A stretch of DNA of 64,000 bases from Clostridia bacterium (GCA_017395065.1 JAFPWH010000020.1:62001-126000); one strand, 5' to 3'. Positions 8,356 through 16,629 are shown, numbered from the stretch's first letter. The notes: generated by a model from the letters alone, not told the origin. A program made the numbers and translations.

Positions 8356-8431
8356 AATTCGTTATGTCGTGCCTCTGTTGCGCTGCCCTTCATAGCCGCT
8401 GCGGGCGATGGAATGCGCCGCCCCCATTCCT

Positions 8432-9421
8432 TCAGGTCATTTCGCTTCTTCCGTCGGCGTAGAGGCGTATTTCGCCCTGCCCGTTCGCTCTCTTTACGCG
8501 CATCTCGAAAAAGTGCGCCGTGGTCTCGATGACCGGGCGCGTTTGTACGCCGGCCGAAGCGCACAGCGCGTCCGCGTCCGTGCAGTAGAACCCGTGCTCG
8601 CGGAAATATACGCGCTGCTCCTCGAACAATTTGTACAGGTCGAAGCGCCGCTTTTCGTCCTCCGGGATCGGGTATTCCTCGCCGTTTTCGGTAAAGAACA
8701 GAAAGCCCCAGTACTGCGGGCGGTGTATGTCGATCACGCCCGTGGGCGCCCATACCCAGTTGTCCTCCGGCAGGGGTTTGCCGTCCGGTCCCAGGACCTT
8801 TTTGTATTCCCCGTCCCTGACCTCGGTCGTCCACTGTACCCTCGAGAAATTGAGCCGCCAGTAGTCGCCGGGTTTCGGCAGGCGGTCAGCGGCTTCCTTG
8901 AGGGAGCGCATGGGCATTTTGATCTCCACGCTCCACTTGCGGTTGTCGGCACTCGGGTCGTTCAGCTTCCCGTCGACGTAAACGGCGGTCTCGAGGCCCT
9001 TGATGTCGAAGGAATCGATGGGCTTGCCGTTGTCGCGGTAGGCCTTGGTCAAAAGCAGGTCCCACACGGTGTTCATCGCGTTCATCTCAAACTCGACGTA
9101 GCGCTGCGTGTCCGAATCCGGGTCGATGAACACCTCGAAATCGTTGTCGCGGAAGATCACGTCGTCCCGCTCTGTGACATGCGCCCAGATCTCGTTTCCC
9201 ATGAGCTCCGCGGCCAGATAGAGCGCTTCGTCGTCCCACGCGGCCTTGGCGCGGGTCAGAAAGCGCGGCGTCCTGCCCTTCTCAGGCCCCTCGATGTCCA
9301 CGAAGGGCTCCGTAAAGGGGATGTCGGCCCAGAAGGGCTTGTCCAGGCGTCCGTCGAGGACGAGCGGCATGCGCGCCCTGCGGCAATAATACACCGGCGG
9401 GCAGAAAGGATACTGTTTCAT
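8432..9421 (-). CDS. Carbohydrate-binding family 9-like protein
   Basis: 329 residues. The first roughly 230 residues match the CBM9/DOMON-like beta-sandwich: LVLDGRLDKPFWADIPFTEPFVDIEG, then AAWDDEALYLAAEL, then DNDFEVFIDPDSDTQRYVEFEMN, and WSVEIKMPMRSL. This pattern is typical of the CBM9-1 Pfam family found in xylanases and in stand-alone Firmicutes proteins. The C-terminal 90 residues are helical and charged. No signal peptide is visible, so a cytoplasmic sugar-binding or modifying role is possible. AAAGGAGGT lies 4 nt before the ATG at 9421, which excludes the longer frame. No enzyme motif is seen. Confidence 0.8.
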   Translation of the reverse strand: MKQYPFCPPVYYCRRARMPLVLDGRLDKPFWADIPFTEPFVDIEGPEKGRTPRFLTRAKAAWDDEALYLAAELMGNEIWAHVTERDDVIFRDNDFEVFIDPDSDTQRYVEFEMNAMNTVWDLLLTKAYRDNGKPIDSFDIKGLETAVYVDGKLNDPSADNRKWSVEIKMPMRSLKEAADRLPKPGDYWRLNFSRVQWTTEVRDGEYKKVLGPDGKPLPEDNWVWAPTGVIDIHRPQYWGFLFFTENGEEYPIPEDEKRRFDLYKLFEEQRVYFREHGFYCTDADALCASAGVQTRPVIETTAHFFEMRVKRANGQGEIRLYADGRSEMT

Positions 9422-9581
9422 GTGACCTCCTTTGGACGAATCCGTCGTTTTATGGTTCAGGCTTGCGGCGCCAAAGCGACGCCCCGAACTATATAAAGAA
9501 TGATCTTTTCCCGGTCCGTACTCAAAAAGCCGCCCGGAAATCGGCGGTGAACGGCAATAACCCCTCCGAAAGACAAGGAAA

Positions 9582-9612
9582 AGGCGCTTCAACCGCTTGA
9601 AACGCCTTTTCT
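9582..9612 (-). terminator. Terminator after tRNA-Pro
   Basis: The AAAAGGCG / CGCCTTTT inverted repeat lies directly 3' of the minus-strand tRNA gene and ends in a T-run. Confidence 0.7.
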
Positions 9613-9616
9613 AACG

Positions 9617-9690
9617 TCTGGGTGGAGAGATTTGAACTCTCGGCCTCTTGAACCCCATTCAAGCACGCTACCAAGCTGCGCTACACCCAG
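9617..9690 (-). tRNA. tRNA-Pro (anticodon GGG)
   Basis: 74-nt minus-strand cloverleaf. The acceptor stem is CTGGGTG/CACCCAG with discriminator A; the anticodon stem CTTGA/TCAAG encloses loop ATGGGGT, giving anticodon GGG; the T-loop is TTCAAAT. CCA is not encoded. It is transcribed from a consensus promoter at 9756-9784. Confidence 0.93.
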
Positions 9691-9755
9691 ATATATTTTG
9701 TTGTTTTTCTTCGGTTTTCAAGGGCTGCCCGCCTGAATCCTTCAGAACAGATGAT

Positions 9756-9784
9756 ATTATACTATACCGCACAGGCATTGTCAA
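9756..9784 (-). promoter_or_regulatory. Consensus promoter of tRNA-Pro
   Basis: Minus strand TTGACA, 17 nt, TATAAT; both hexamers are perfect consensus. Confidence 0.85.
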
Positions 9785-9917
9785 GAGCGTTTTGAACGTG
9801 CGTGCCTGTAAAGTTTTATGTCCCCAAAGCCCGCCGTTCGCGAACGTCTTTTCGATGTTTTTGTTTGGAAATGAAAACGCAAACGGAAAAGCGCCGTTTG
9901 GGTGCAAAGCGGCCCCG

Positions 9918-10118
9918 TTATTCCTCCGGCGCGATCGTGACGAGGTCGAGCGCCGATTCCAGCAGCAGATTGATCACTTCGTTCCTGCTCCGGTTCGTTT
10001 GAACAGACAGATCGTCCAGGCGCGCCATCGTCTCCTCCCGCATGCGCACGGAGACCACCTTGTGCCCGTCTTCGCCCTTCAGCATCGACTTTTTGGAAAT
10101 TCGTATCTCTTGTTTCAT
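9918..10118 (-). CDS. Ribbon-helix-helix (CopG/Arc-like) DNA-binding protein
   Basis: 66 residues. The segment KVVSVRMREETMARLDDLSVQTNRSRNEVINLLLESAL is a clear ribbon-helix-helix: one beta strand, then two helices with the NRSRNEVI turn. Such proteins dimerise and bind short palindromes, often as antitoxins or as plasmid copy or transfer repressors. GAGAGGTG precedes the ATG. No toxin-like gene is adjacent; the neighbour on the other side is the divergent AT-rich cassette, whose promoter at 10153-10182 lies just upstream, so it may control that cassette. That is inference. Confidence 0.8.
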   Translation of the reverse strand: MKQEIRISKKSMLKGEDGHKVVSVRMREETMARLDDLSVQTNRSRNEVINLLLESALDLVTIAPEE

Positions 10119-10152
10119 AATATTTCACCTCTCAAAACACAATAATTATATC

Positions 10153-10182
10153 TTGACAAATGATAAAATGATATGTTAGAAT
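10153..10182 (+). promoter_or_regulatory. Promoter of the AT-rich cassette and structured RNA copy 1
   Basis: TTGACA, 18 nt, TAGAAT on the plus strand, about 60 nt before the first structured-RNA copy. A minus-strand TATAAT (10145-10150) for the RHH gene abuts it, so the two promoters face away from each other. Confidence 0.6.
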
Positions 10183-10238
10183 ATTGTAGTCATTAATTGT
10201 AGTTGTTTATGTAGTCATTACATAATGCATATATGAGT

Positions 10239-10392
10239 CGGGAGATGGTTTTATGGATGCAGGTTGTTGAAGCTAAAGAGCATAGTAATTATGCCGCCGC
10301 TGCATGTGAAAGCGGATAGTTGGCAGGTAAAGTCGCGGGGTATGTCGGCCTAGAAGACGAACCGTAAGCGATGAAAGAAGCGTTGAGGAACA
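10239..10392 (+). ncRNA. Candidate structured RNA, copy 1
   Basis: About 154 nt upstream of the secreted zinc-ribbon gene, clearly related to the copy at 11300-11446 although the neighbouring coding genes are unrelated. Both begin CGGGAGATGGTTTTATG, share AGGTTGTT, TATGCC...GGCA, GTCG..G.GTATG and GCGTT..GGAACA. The outer pair TGCC/GGCA encloses CCGCT/AGCGG. A later stem reads TGTC/GACG here and TGCC/GGCA in copy 2, a compensatory change. No ORF spans it. I cannot assign it to a known class; roughly 150-200 nt Firmicutes RNAs such as raiA are candidates to test. Confidence 0.65.
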
Positions 10393-10415
10393 AAGTAGAG
10401 AAGGAGAGTATTGAA

Positions 10416-11273
10416 ATGGGTAGACGTGCTGTTGCATTATCAATAGTTTTTGTCATTTTATTATCTTCGATGGCAATGTACACTCTTTCAGCAAATGCAT
10501 CAGAAGTTATTAGCTTGTATCCAAGTTATTATGCTTTGTTGAGTACCAATTCTGTTTTTGAAGATTTAAATAGCATTGACTTTTATGATCGTGGTACGAT
10601 AAAACATTTCTGTACTTTACTCATGAGTGATTTAGCTTGCTGCCTTTGGCAGGCTTATGATATCCCTGCTCTTGATATTTTCCTTTATGATGCTGTTCTT
10701 TCAAAAGATACTAATTCGGCATCATACAGATTGTTTTGTCGTTCATCGAATAACCTATATTTACTCCTATTTGAAGCAGATAAAAAAGATACAAAACAAC
10801 TATTCTATAAATCAGACTTCATTGATAGTTCATATATAGACGAGTACTTCGACAATTATGCCTACTCAAAGACTGTAGTTCCTGATGGATTCGACTATTA
10901 CACAGTCAGCAGCGATTATTATGGGCAAGTAGTTACTGTATCACCAACCGACGGACTAACTATAAACCTGTCAGGTGGGGCCTCTTGGACTTGGCATATC
11001 CCAACAACATCTCAAGTATCATCACCTTCCCCTTCCTCGACTCCTACACCAACACCCAGACCAACGCAAAAGCCAAGTACTCCCTTTACAAATAAATATG
11101 GCACTCCAACAACAAAATGTGCTCATTACGGTTGTACTAATTATATTGCTTCAAGTGGCGATACTGCGTATTGCACAACTCATTCACAAAAATGTGTTTC
11201 TTGTCGTAAATATATCGATGAAGATGCTACATATTGCATGGATTGTATCTATAAAGCATTATATGGCAACTAG
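10416..11273 (+). CDS. Secreted protein with C-terminal zinc-ribbon-like Cys clusters
   Basis: 285 residues, family not recognised. The N-terminal signal peptide or anchor (MGRRAVALSIVFVILLSSMAM) is followed by a globular region of about 170 residues with an acidic YYT/YYG-rich end, a Ser/Pro/Thr linker (about 205-228) and a Cys-rich end with C-x4-C, then C-x-T-x-H and CVSC...CMDC pairs that look like two small zinc ribbons. A zinc-ribbon end on an exported protein is unusual. GGAGA lies 8 nt before the ATG at 10416; the longer frame starting at 10371 overlaps the RNA element and is rejected. The gene is much more AT-rich than the chromosome around it. Confidence 0.7.
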   Translation: MGRRAVALSIVFVILLSSMAMYTLSANASEVISLYPSYYALLSTNSVFEDLNSIDFYDRGTIKHFCTLLMSDLACCLWQAYDIPALDIFLYDAVLSKDTNSASYRLFCRSSNNLYLLLFEADKKDTKQLFYKSDFIDSSYIDEYFDNYAYSKTVVPDGFDYYTVSSDYYGQVVTVSPTDGLTINLSGGASWTWHIPTTSQVSSPSPSSTPTPTPRPTQKPSTPFTNKYGTPTTKCAHYGCTNYIASSGDTAYCTTHSQKCVSCRKYIDEDATYCMDCIYKALYGN

Positions 11274-11299
11274 TGCCTGTTCGCACTAACATATGCTGC

Positions 11300-11446
11300 C
11301 GGGAGATGGTTTTATGCTTGTAGGTTGTTAAAACCATGAAGTTATCGTAACTATGCCATCGTTGCGTGTAAGATCGGACAGACGGCAATCGTAGTCGGAG
11401 AGTATGCCGAACAAGAAGGCACACCCAAAGCAGGCGTTAGGGAACA
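11300..11446 (+). ncRNA. Candidate structured RNA, copy 2
   Basis: About 147 nt located between the secreted zinc-ribbon gene and the small membrane-protein gene, related to copy 1 at 10239. It carries an 8-bp ATGGTTTT/AAAACCAT pairing, TGCC/GGCA outer pairs, and a stem TGCC...GGCA where copy 1 has TGTC...GACG. No separate promoter is obvious, so it may be part of the same transcript and act as an intercistronic element or be processed out. Confidence 0.65.
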
Positions 11447-11485
11447 CTGTTGGAGATTAAGAAGAAAAAAAGGAGAGAATTGATT

Positions 11486-11701
11486 ATGAACAATAAGCCA
11501 GGATGTGGAACATACGCTTTTATTGCTGTATTTGCTGTAATTATTCTACTGATAATAATCGGATTTGCAAGCAAAGATAGTACTTCAAGCAGTTCGAGTA
11601 GCAGTAGATCATACAGTAATACAAACAATTACGATGAACAACAATTTTGGAAAGATTATAATTATTTCAAAGGACGCTATGATCAAATGACGGGACAATG
11701 A
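11486..11701 (+). CDS. Small Ser-rich single-pass membrane protein
   Basis: 71 residues: a short N-terminus (MNNKPGCGTY), one transmembrane helix (about 11-28, rich in Ile/Val/Leu), then a run of Ser (about 33-41) and a polar Tyr/Asn/Asp-rich tail. AAGGAGAG lies about 9 nt before the ATG. It directly follows structured RNA copy 2, just as the previous gene follows copy 1. No family is recognised; it could be a small envelope protein of the AT-rich cassette. Confidence 0.6.
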   Translation: MNNKPGCGTYAFIAVFAVIILLIIIGFASKDSTSSSSSSSRSYSNTNNYDEQQFWKDYNYFKGRYDQMTGQ

Positions 11702-11796
11702 TCAAATGTAGTGTAAAGAATTGCACTGATTGTGCATAATCCATAAGCACTCCAAGAGATAGTACGGGATTATAACATTGATGGAGGTACGTAATA

Positions 11797-12603
11797 GTGA
11801 AATACTGTGCAATTTGTGGAAAAGAAATGCCTTGGAGAAGTTTAAAAACTTACTTAGAGAATCATGAAGTTATTTGTGAGGATTGTGCTGCGGAAGCCGG
11901 ATTCCAAGCAGGTATTACATATCCCGATACTAGTGCTGAGATCCTTAAATTTAAGATTAGTAAAGATAAAGAATACAAAGAGTTTATTAATCGCGAATCA
12001 GTCAACAAGTATTGTCAAGACCATTTGATGATAGATGAAAAGAATAATGAATTGCTAATTGGCAGATGCGATTATGGTAGTGCTCTCTTCTACAAAGCAA
12101 AACTGAACAATATTCTAGATATAAAATACTATGATGATAATCAAACTGTCGAGATTCAAACACAAACAGCATCTAGTGGTGCAGGTAAGGCAGTCGTTGG
12201 AGGATTATTGTTCGGTGGGCTTGGAGCGATTGCTGGTGGGCTAATGGGAAGGCAAGATGCTCATTATTCAACAAAAACCACTATCACTAAATGCGGTATA
12301 CAGATCACATATGAAAATGGCGAAATGGATGAATTAAACGTCCTGCTATATGTATTCATGAAAGATTCTATAAGTCCAAACAGCGAAACGCTTCGGCAAG
12401 CACAATCATTGATTACAGCAATGTGTGAAGTATTATTGCCTTATACAAAAAAGTGGAAAGAAAAACAGGAGGCAGAGAAAAATGACGCCCGATCAACTAC
12501 GACCAATAATGTTGAGGCTTTAGTTAAAGCCGCAGAATTATTAGACAAAGGTCTTTTATCGCAAGAAGAATTTGATGCATTAAAAAAGAAAACCCTTGCC
12601 TGA
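11797..12603 (+). CDS. Zinc-ribbon and SHOCT-domain protein
   Basis: 268 residues. The N-terminus has CAICGKEMP...CEDC, a small zinc ribbon of the DUF4428-like kind. The middle (about 128-155) holds a Gly-zipper-like segment (GKAVVGGLLFGGLGAIAGGLMG) that could insert in membranes or drive assembly. The last 30 residues (VEALVKAAELLDKGLLSQEE) are a SHOCT helix pair, common in short oligomerisation domains. The start is GTG, with GGAGG 9 nt upstream. It is the last gene of the AT-rich cassette and is followed by a strong bidirectional terminator. Its function is unknown; zinc ribbon plus Gly zipper plus SHOCT recurs in Firmicutes stress and prophage-linked proteins. Confidence 0.75.
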   Translation: MKYCAICGKEMPWRSLKTYLENHEVICEDCAAEAGFQAGITYPDTSAEILKFKISKDKEYKEFINRESVNKYCQDHLMIDEKNNELLIGRCDYGSALFYKAKLNNILDIKYYDDNQTVEIQTQTASSGAGKAVVGGLLFGGLGAIAGGLMGRQDAHYSTKTTITKCGIQITYENGEMDELNVLLYVFMKDSISPNSETLRQAQSLITAMCEVLLPYTKKWKEKQEAEKNDARSTTTNNVEALVKAAELLDKGLLSQEEFDALKKKTLA

Positions 12604-12723
12604 ATAATGTTCAAACAAGTTCCCCGCCTCCGTCAGGGGTGCCACCGTATGAACACTTTGATAGGTGAAGCTGCACCAATGGTGCATGACTTTCATAATC
12701 CCGTACAGCATTTCGCAGACTTT

Positions 12724-12776
12724 AACAGCGCGGCGCGCCGTCCCCGTGATTCGGGGCGGGCGCGCCGCGCTGTTTT
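12724..12776. terminator. Bidirectional terminator between the AT-rich cassette and the sugar operon
   Basis: A stem of at least 14 bp (CAGCGCGGCGCGCC with its complement), capped by a second inner hairpin, flanked by TTTAA on one side and TTTTGG on the other. It lies between convergent genes. Confidence 0.85.
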
Positions 12777-12787
12777 GGTTACAGACT

Positions 12788-15469
12788 TCAGTCTGTTTTT
12801 AACGCCTCCGGATCGTAGAGCCAGTCGAGGTTTTGCAGGCTTTCCCTGTCGAGGCCGGCGTCGCGGACGGGGAGGTCGCATTCCGCCGGGATCACGCCGA
12901 AGACGGCGAAGCCGCCGGTCGGGTAGTTCAGGTCGACCCTGCCCGCGTCGTAGCGGAAGGCGTGGACGTTGAACGCGCGCAGTCCCTTCGCCTTAACGGC
13001 GTGGATCAGGCGCGGCGCGTAGCCGCCGCGGTCGTCGGCGTGGGTGTCGGTCTCGAGGCTGGGCGGGCTTAAGTACTCCACGCCCCTGTCGTCCACGTAG
13101 CCGATCAGGATCTTCGAGGGACGCTTAAGCAACAGACTCAACTTTATGCCGCTCACCACGGCCTGACCCATCGAAAAGCGCACGCCGGTCAAACCGCTGA
13201 GCTCGCTGGCCAGCAGCTCCACGGAAGCGTCGCGGTCGGTAAACACGCTTTCGCCCTTGCCGAGCGTGTACTTTTCGCCGCCCGAAAGCACCTCGAAGGG
13301 CGCTTCGGCAAATTTTGGCGCGTCGCCGGCCTTGGGCGGCTCGGGGAAGACGCCCGAGCGCATCAAAGCCAGATTCTTTTCGAGCGCGGCGCATTCCTTT
13401 TCGTATTCGGGCAGGCAGTCCCGCCAGTGCCTGTATTTGCCGCCGTCCGGGAAGGGAATCTTGCGCTGGCGCGTCTGCATGCTGTTGGCGAAGAGGTAGG
13501 TTTCGTCCGTAAGCTCGGTAAGACGCCTGTAATAGTCCAGCGAAGTCTTCAGGTGTGCAAGCGCGTTTTCGATGAAGCTTAAATCGCCTGCGCAGTTTTC
13601 GTCCTGCGCGTACTTGTATTTGAGGATCCACAGCGCCGCCCGCACCTTTTCGCACATGCAGCGGGTAAACAGGGCAATGGCCTTGAAATCGTTAAGCAGG
13701 CGCACGCATTCCTCAAAGTCCGTATCGACCGGCGCAAGAAGCTCATCCATCCGGTCGACATATTGCGTGAGCGCCGAAACGAGCGCTGGCGGCGTTTCGC
13801 CCTTGTGCGCTTCCCCAGCCGCCTCTTTGCGGGCGTATTCCTCCAGGGTCTCGCCGTTTCGGGCGACGGAGTTGTACAGCTCCCAGTTCGGCCTGTAGCG
13901 CTCGGCGTTGGTCAGCTGGCTCATGGTCATGCCGAGGCTCAGCGTCTGTCGGTTTCCCTCTGTGATGCCAAAGCGCGCAAGGATCTTCGTCTGGCAAAGC
14001 GCGGCCAGCTCGCCCGCCTTCAGCAGCCTGCCCGCGTCCCAGCCGCGGTCACAGTCGTACACGGGATATATCCAATCGCGCCAGTAGGCGAATTCCTCGG
14101 TCTGATCCCGGTCGGGATTCCAGGCGTAGCGCAGCCAGGCGCGGAACCAGAGATCGTCCCTGTCCATCTGCAAAAGCCGCTCCGAAGCGGTCTTGTCCGG
14201 CGAATACGGCCAGTCCCAGTAAAACAGCGGGTACAGGTGCAGGCTCGTGGCGCCCAGGCGGTACTTGGCCGCCTGCACGCACTGCTGTATGTACAGGGGG
14301 CTGAAGAAGCGGAAGGGCTCGAGGTCGGCAAGGATGTGGACGTTGACGATGTGGCTTATGCCGAGCCTGTTCATCTTCTCGTGGTTCTTTTGCCACTTTC
14401 CTCTCGGCAGGCGCGTAGTCAGCCCCTCGCCGTTGTACTTCCACATCGTGTACAGGTTTTTGTAGCCGCCCTGCACCCGGGAAAGCGCCTTGTCCGGATC
14501 GCAGTCGTGCCCGCGCAGTATGATCGGCGGCTCCTCTTTAAGCCCCGCCAGCGCGGCGCCCGCCTTGACCGCGGGAACGATCGTGTCGGCAAACCAGGCG
14601 GCCTTGTTGTCCGCGCCGCGAAGCGCTTCGCCGAGGCACACCATGAGGCCCACGTTCGGATATTCCGCGACGAACCGTTTGATCGCCTCGAAGCTGTAAT
14701 CGCGAACGAGCGGGTTTATGCTGTCCTGAATGAGGCTCAAACCGTGCTTTTCGGCAAAGGGCAGCGGGATGTGGATGTTGTAGAATTTGAGTACCAGCCA
14801 GATGCCGCGCCTGTCGCACTCTCTGGCGAGCCACAGAAACGTCTCGTGGTTGAGCGCATACTCTTCCTCGGTGACCTCCAGCGCCTCCGGGTACTTTTCC
14901 AGCTTCTGCAGCGAGGAAAACGGGTGTCCGCTCCAAAGGTACAGCACGTTTGCCCGCATTTCGAGCAGCCTGTCCAGAAATTTCGTCCAGAGCGCCCTGT
15001 CGTAAAACCAGGGAAAGCGATCCGGCGTGATCGGGTATTCGTAGGTGCGGCGCGGCGGCTCGATCGTAGTCTTCTGAAGGCCCACGCAGGGGCCCCTGAG
15101 CCTGAAGGCCGGCTCGTCGTAATCCAGCGCTTCGGGAGGGATGCGGTCGTCCTTTTCGATCAGCTCGCACAGCCGCATACAGCCGTACAGCGCGCCGGTC
15201 GCGCTGCCGCCGATCACGACGACGCCGCCCGAGGCGCTCTTTTCGATCTGGAACGCCTCGCCCTCGGGCGCTTTGACGTGGTAGAGGATATCTTCGCTGT
15301 CCTCGAGCCTTTGCAGCGCTTCGGATCTTCCGCGAACGGTGATGAAAATCTCGTCCGTCCCGGGCGCCCTGTCCGCGACGACGAATTCGCTGCCGCCGCA
15401 CAGTACCGCGTCGATCTGCTCCGCGCCCAGCCGCAGGCGGGGGTTTTCAAAAGCCATGATGATCTTCAT
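12788..15469 (-). CDS. Alpha-glucuronidase-like glycoside hydrolase (GH67/GH115-related)
   Basis: 893 residues. The N-terminal roughly 110 residues form a GH20b/GH67N-like alpha/beta domain (VVVIGGSATGALYGCMRLCEL), followed by a TIM-barrel-like region (about 120-480) with NVLYLWSGHPF, GIWLVLKFYNIHIPL, VGLMVCLGEALRG and ISHIVNVHILADLEPF. A long helical part and a C-terminal beta-sandwich end the protein. The order of an N-terminal mixed domain before the barrel resembles alpha-glucuronidases, but the exact family is uncertain. No signal peptide is seen, so it would cut imported oligosaccharides. GAGGAG lies 8 nt before the ATG at 15469. It is the last gene of the LacI-headed operon. Confidence 0.65.
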   Translation of the reverse strand: MKIIMAFENPRLRLGAEQIDAVLCGGSEFVVADRAPGTDEIFITVRGRSEALQRLEDSEDILYHVKAPEGEAFQIEKSASGGVVVIGGSATGALYGCMRLCELIEKDDRIPPEALDYDEPAFRLRGPCVGLQKTTIEPPRRTYEYPITPDRFPWFYDRALWTKFLDRLLEMRANVLYLWSGHPFSSLQKLEKYPEALEVTEEEYALNHETFLWLARECDRRGIWLVLKFYNIHIPLPFAEKHGLSLIQDSINPLVRDYSFEAIKRFVAEYPNVGLMVCLGEALRGADNKAAWFADTIVPAVKAGAALAGLKEEPPIILRGHDCDPDKALSRVQGGYKNLYTMWKYNGEGLTTRLPRGKWQKNHEKMNRLGISHIVNVHILADLEPFRFFSPLYIQQCVQAAKYRLGATSLHLYPLFYWDWPYSPDKTASERLLQMDRDDLWFRAWLRYAWNPDRDQTEEFAYWRDWIYPVYDCDRGWDAGRLLKAGELAALCQTKILARFGITEGNRQTLSLGMTMSQLTNAERYRPNWELYNSVARNGETLEEYARKEAAGEAHKGETPPALVSALTQYVDRMDELLAPVDTDFEECVRLLNDFKAIALFTRCMCEKVRAALWILKYKYAQDENCAGDLSFIENALAHLKTSLDYYRRLTELTDETYLFANSMQTRQRKIPFPDGGKYRHWRDCLPEYEKECAALEKNLALMRSGVFPEPPKAGDAPKFAEAPFEVLSGGEKYTLGKGESVFTDRDASVELLASELSGLTGVRFSMGQAVVSGIKLSLLLKRPSKILIGYVDDRGVEYLSPPSLETDTHADDRGGYAPRLIHAVKAKGLRAFNVHAFRYDAGRVDLNYPTGGFAVFGVIPAECDLPVRDAGLDRESLQNLDWLYDPEALKTD

Positions 15470-15496
15470 AAGCTGTCTCCTCGGCACGGCGCCGCT

Positions 15497-16627
15497 TTAC
15501 GCGCGCAGCGTGCCCTCGACGTCCTTCCAGTGCTTTTCGGCGTGGGAGAGGATCTTTTCGGCGTTCTCCATGCTGACGGGCGGGAAGTAGATGAACAGCG
15601 CGTTCGAGCCGTAGCGGGAAACCAGCTTGTCGATGCGGCTAAGCCACTCGTCCACGCCGCCGGTGTACACCTGCACCCAGAGGCCCTTGCCGGCTTTTCT
15701 GGCCTGATCGTAGATGTCGAACCACTGCTCGTGCGAGCCGTCGGGATTGTAGCTGCCCGCCGTCCACTGCAGCGCGTCGATGCCTTCGATCTCCATGAGC
15801 GCGGGCAGGTGCTTGATCGCGTCCGGCCCGTCCAGATGGTAAAGCACGTTGTTTGCGCCCTTCGACTGCCCGTCCAGCGCGGGCTGTATGAACTGCCGGA
15901 ATTGCTTCGGGCTCATCATCGCCGAAAAGTCGCACTGGAGCTTGACCGTGCGGCCCCGGCCCCAGATCTGGAAACAGGTGTAGGCGGAGGATTTTATGCC
16001 GTCCTCGTCCCGCGCGGCGATGTCGTAAAAGCTGTCGTAGTAGCGCCAGTAGAGGCTCTGCACCTGTAAGATGCGCTCTTCGACCTCGTCCGGCTCGTCC
16101 ACCATGTCGAAGATCGTGTTCTGCGCGCCGCGAAGGGAGGCCAGCACGTCGATGTTTTCCATGAGGTCTGGGATGGCGAGGTAATAGTCGTCCCCGGCCA
16201 GCGCCTTCACGTCCCGGTAGAGCTGCAAATGCTCCCTGTACCAGCCGTTTTCAGGGTCGAAGTGCAGCGGCGGGCAGTCTTCCCACTCGTCCACGCACTC
16301 TTTGAACCAGACCGTGCCGGGCTGGAACTCGATGTCGCTGCCAAGGTAGGCGGCCAGCGAACCGGGGCCGAAATCGAGCGAAATATTGGGAAAGCTGTCG
16401 GCAAGGAATTCATGCGTCTGCACATAGTACAGGTACCTTTCGTGCATTCGCTTGGCGTCGCGGTACTTGTCGAACATGTTCTTGCTTTTGAGCGCCGCCT
16501 GTATTTCCTTATCGACCGCGCCGGGCTTTTCGGCCACGACGCACATCAGCGGCACGCCCTTTACGTCCCGCTTCCAGTAGCTGTCCCAGCGGCGTTTGGT
16601 TTCGTCCCAATTGTTTTTGGAGAGCAT
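15497..16627 (-). CDS. Uroporphyrinogen decarboxylase-family protein (MtaA/CmuA-like)
   Basis: 376 residues of the UROD superfamily barrel: LDFGPGSLAAYLGSD, then YYLAIPDLMENIDVLASLRG, then DEPDEVEERILQ, SPKQFRQFIQPAL, VLYHLDGPDA and a final strand NALFIYFPPVSM. Relatives include heme-pathway HemE and corrinoid methyltransferases such as MtaA, but no corrinoid-protein or heme gene is nearby. In a sugar operon it may act on a sugar-derived or methylated compound; this is unproven. The ATG at 16627 is preferred because GGAGG stands 7 nt upstream, and the start is 2 nt past the GH31 stop codon. Confidence 0.75.
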   Translation of the reverse strand: MLSKNNWDETKRRWDSYWKRDVKGVPLMCVVAEKPGAVDKEIQAALKSKNMFDKYRDAKRMHERYLYYVQTHEFLADSFPNISLDFGPGSLAAYLGSDIEFQPGTVWFKECVDEWEDCPPLHFDPENGWYREHLQLYRDVKALAGDDYYLAIPDLMENIDVLASLRGAQNTIFDMVDEPDEVEERILQVQSLYWRYYDSFYDIAARDEDGIKSSAYTCFQIWGRGRTVKLQCDFSAMMSPKQFRQFIQPALDGQSKGANNVLYHLDGPDAIKHLPALMEIEGIDALQWTAGSYNPDGSHEQWFDIYDQARKAGKGLWVQVYTGGVDEWLSRIDKLVSRYGSNALFIYFPPVSMENAEKILSHAEKHWKDVEGTLRA

Positions 16628-16629
16628 TT

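Noticed and set aside
8056-8532. Open frames through repeat block A giving a repetitive peptide
   Set aside because: The peptide merely reflects the 61-63 nt repeat unit; there is no ribosome site, and the CBM9-like gene occupies the minus strand at its end.
12604-12723. Possible coding remnant between the SHOCT gene and the bidirectional terminator
   Set aside because: No frame with family motifs or a ribosome site was seen; only a short GCACCAATGGTGC palindrome stands out.
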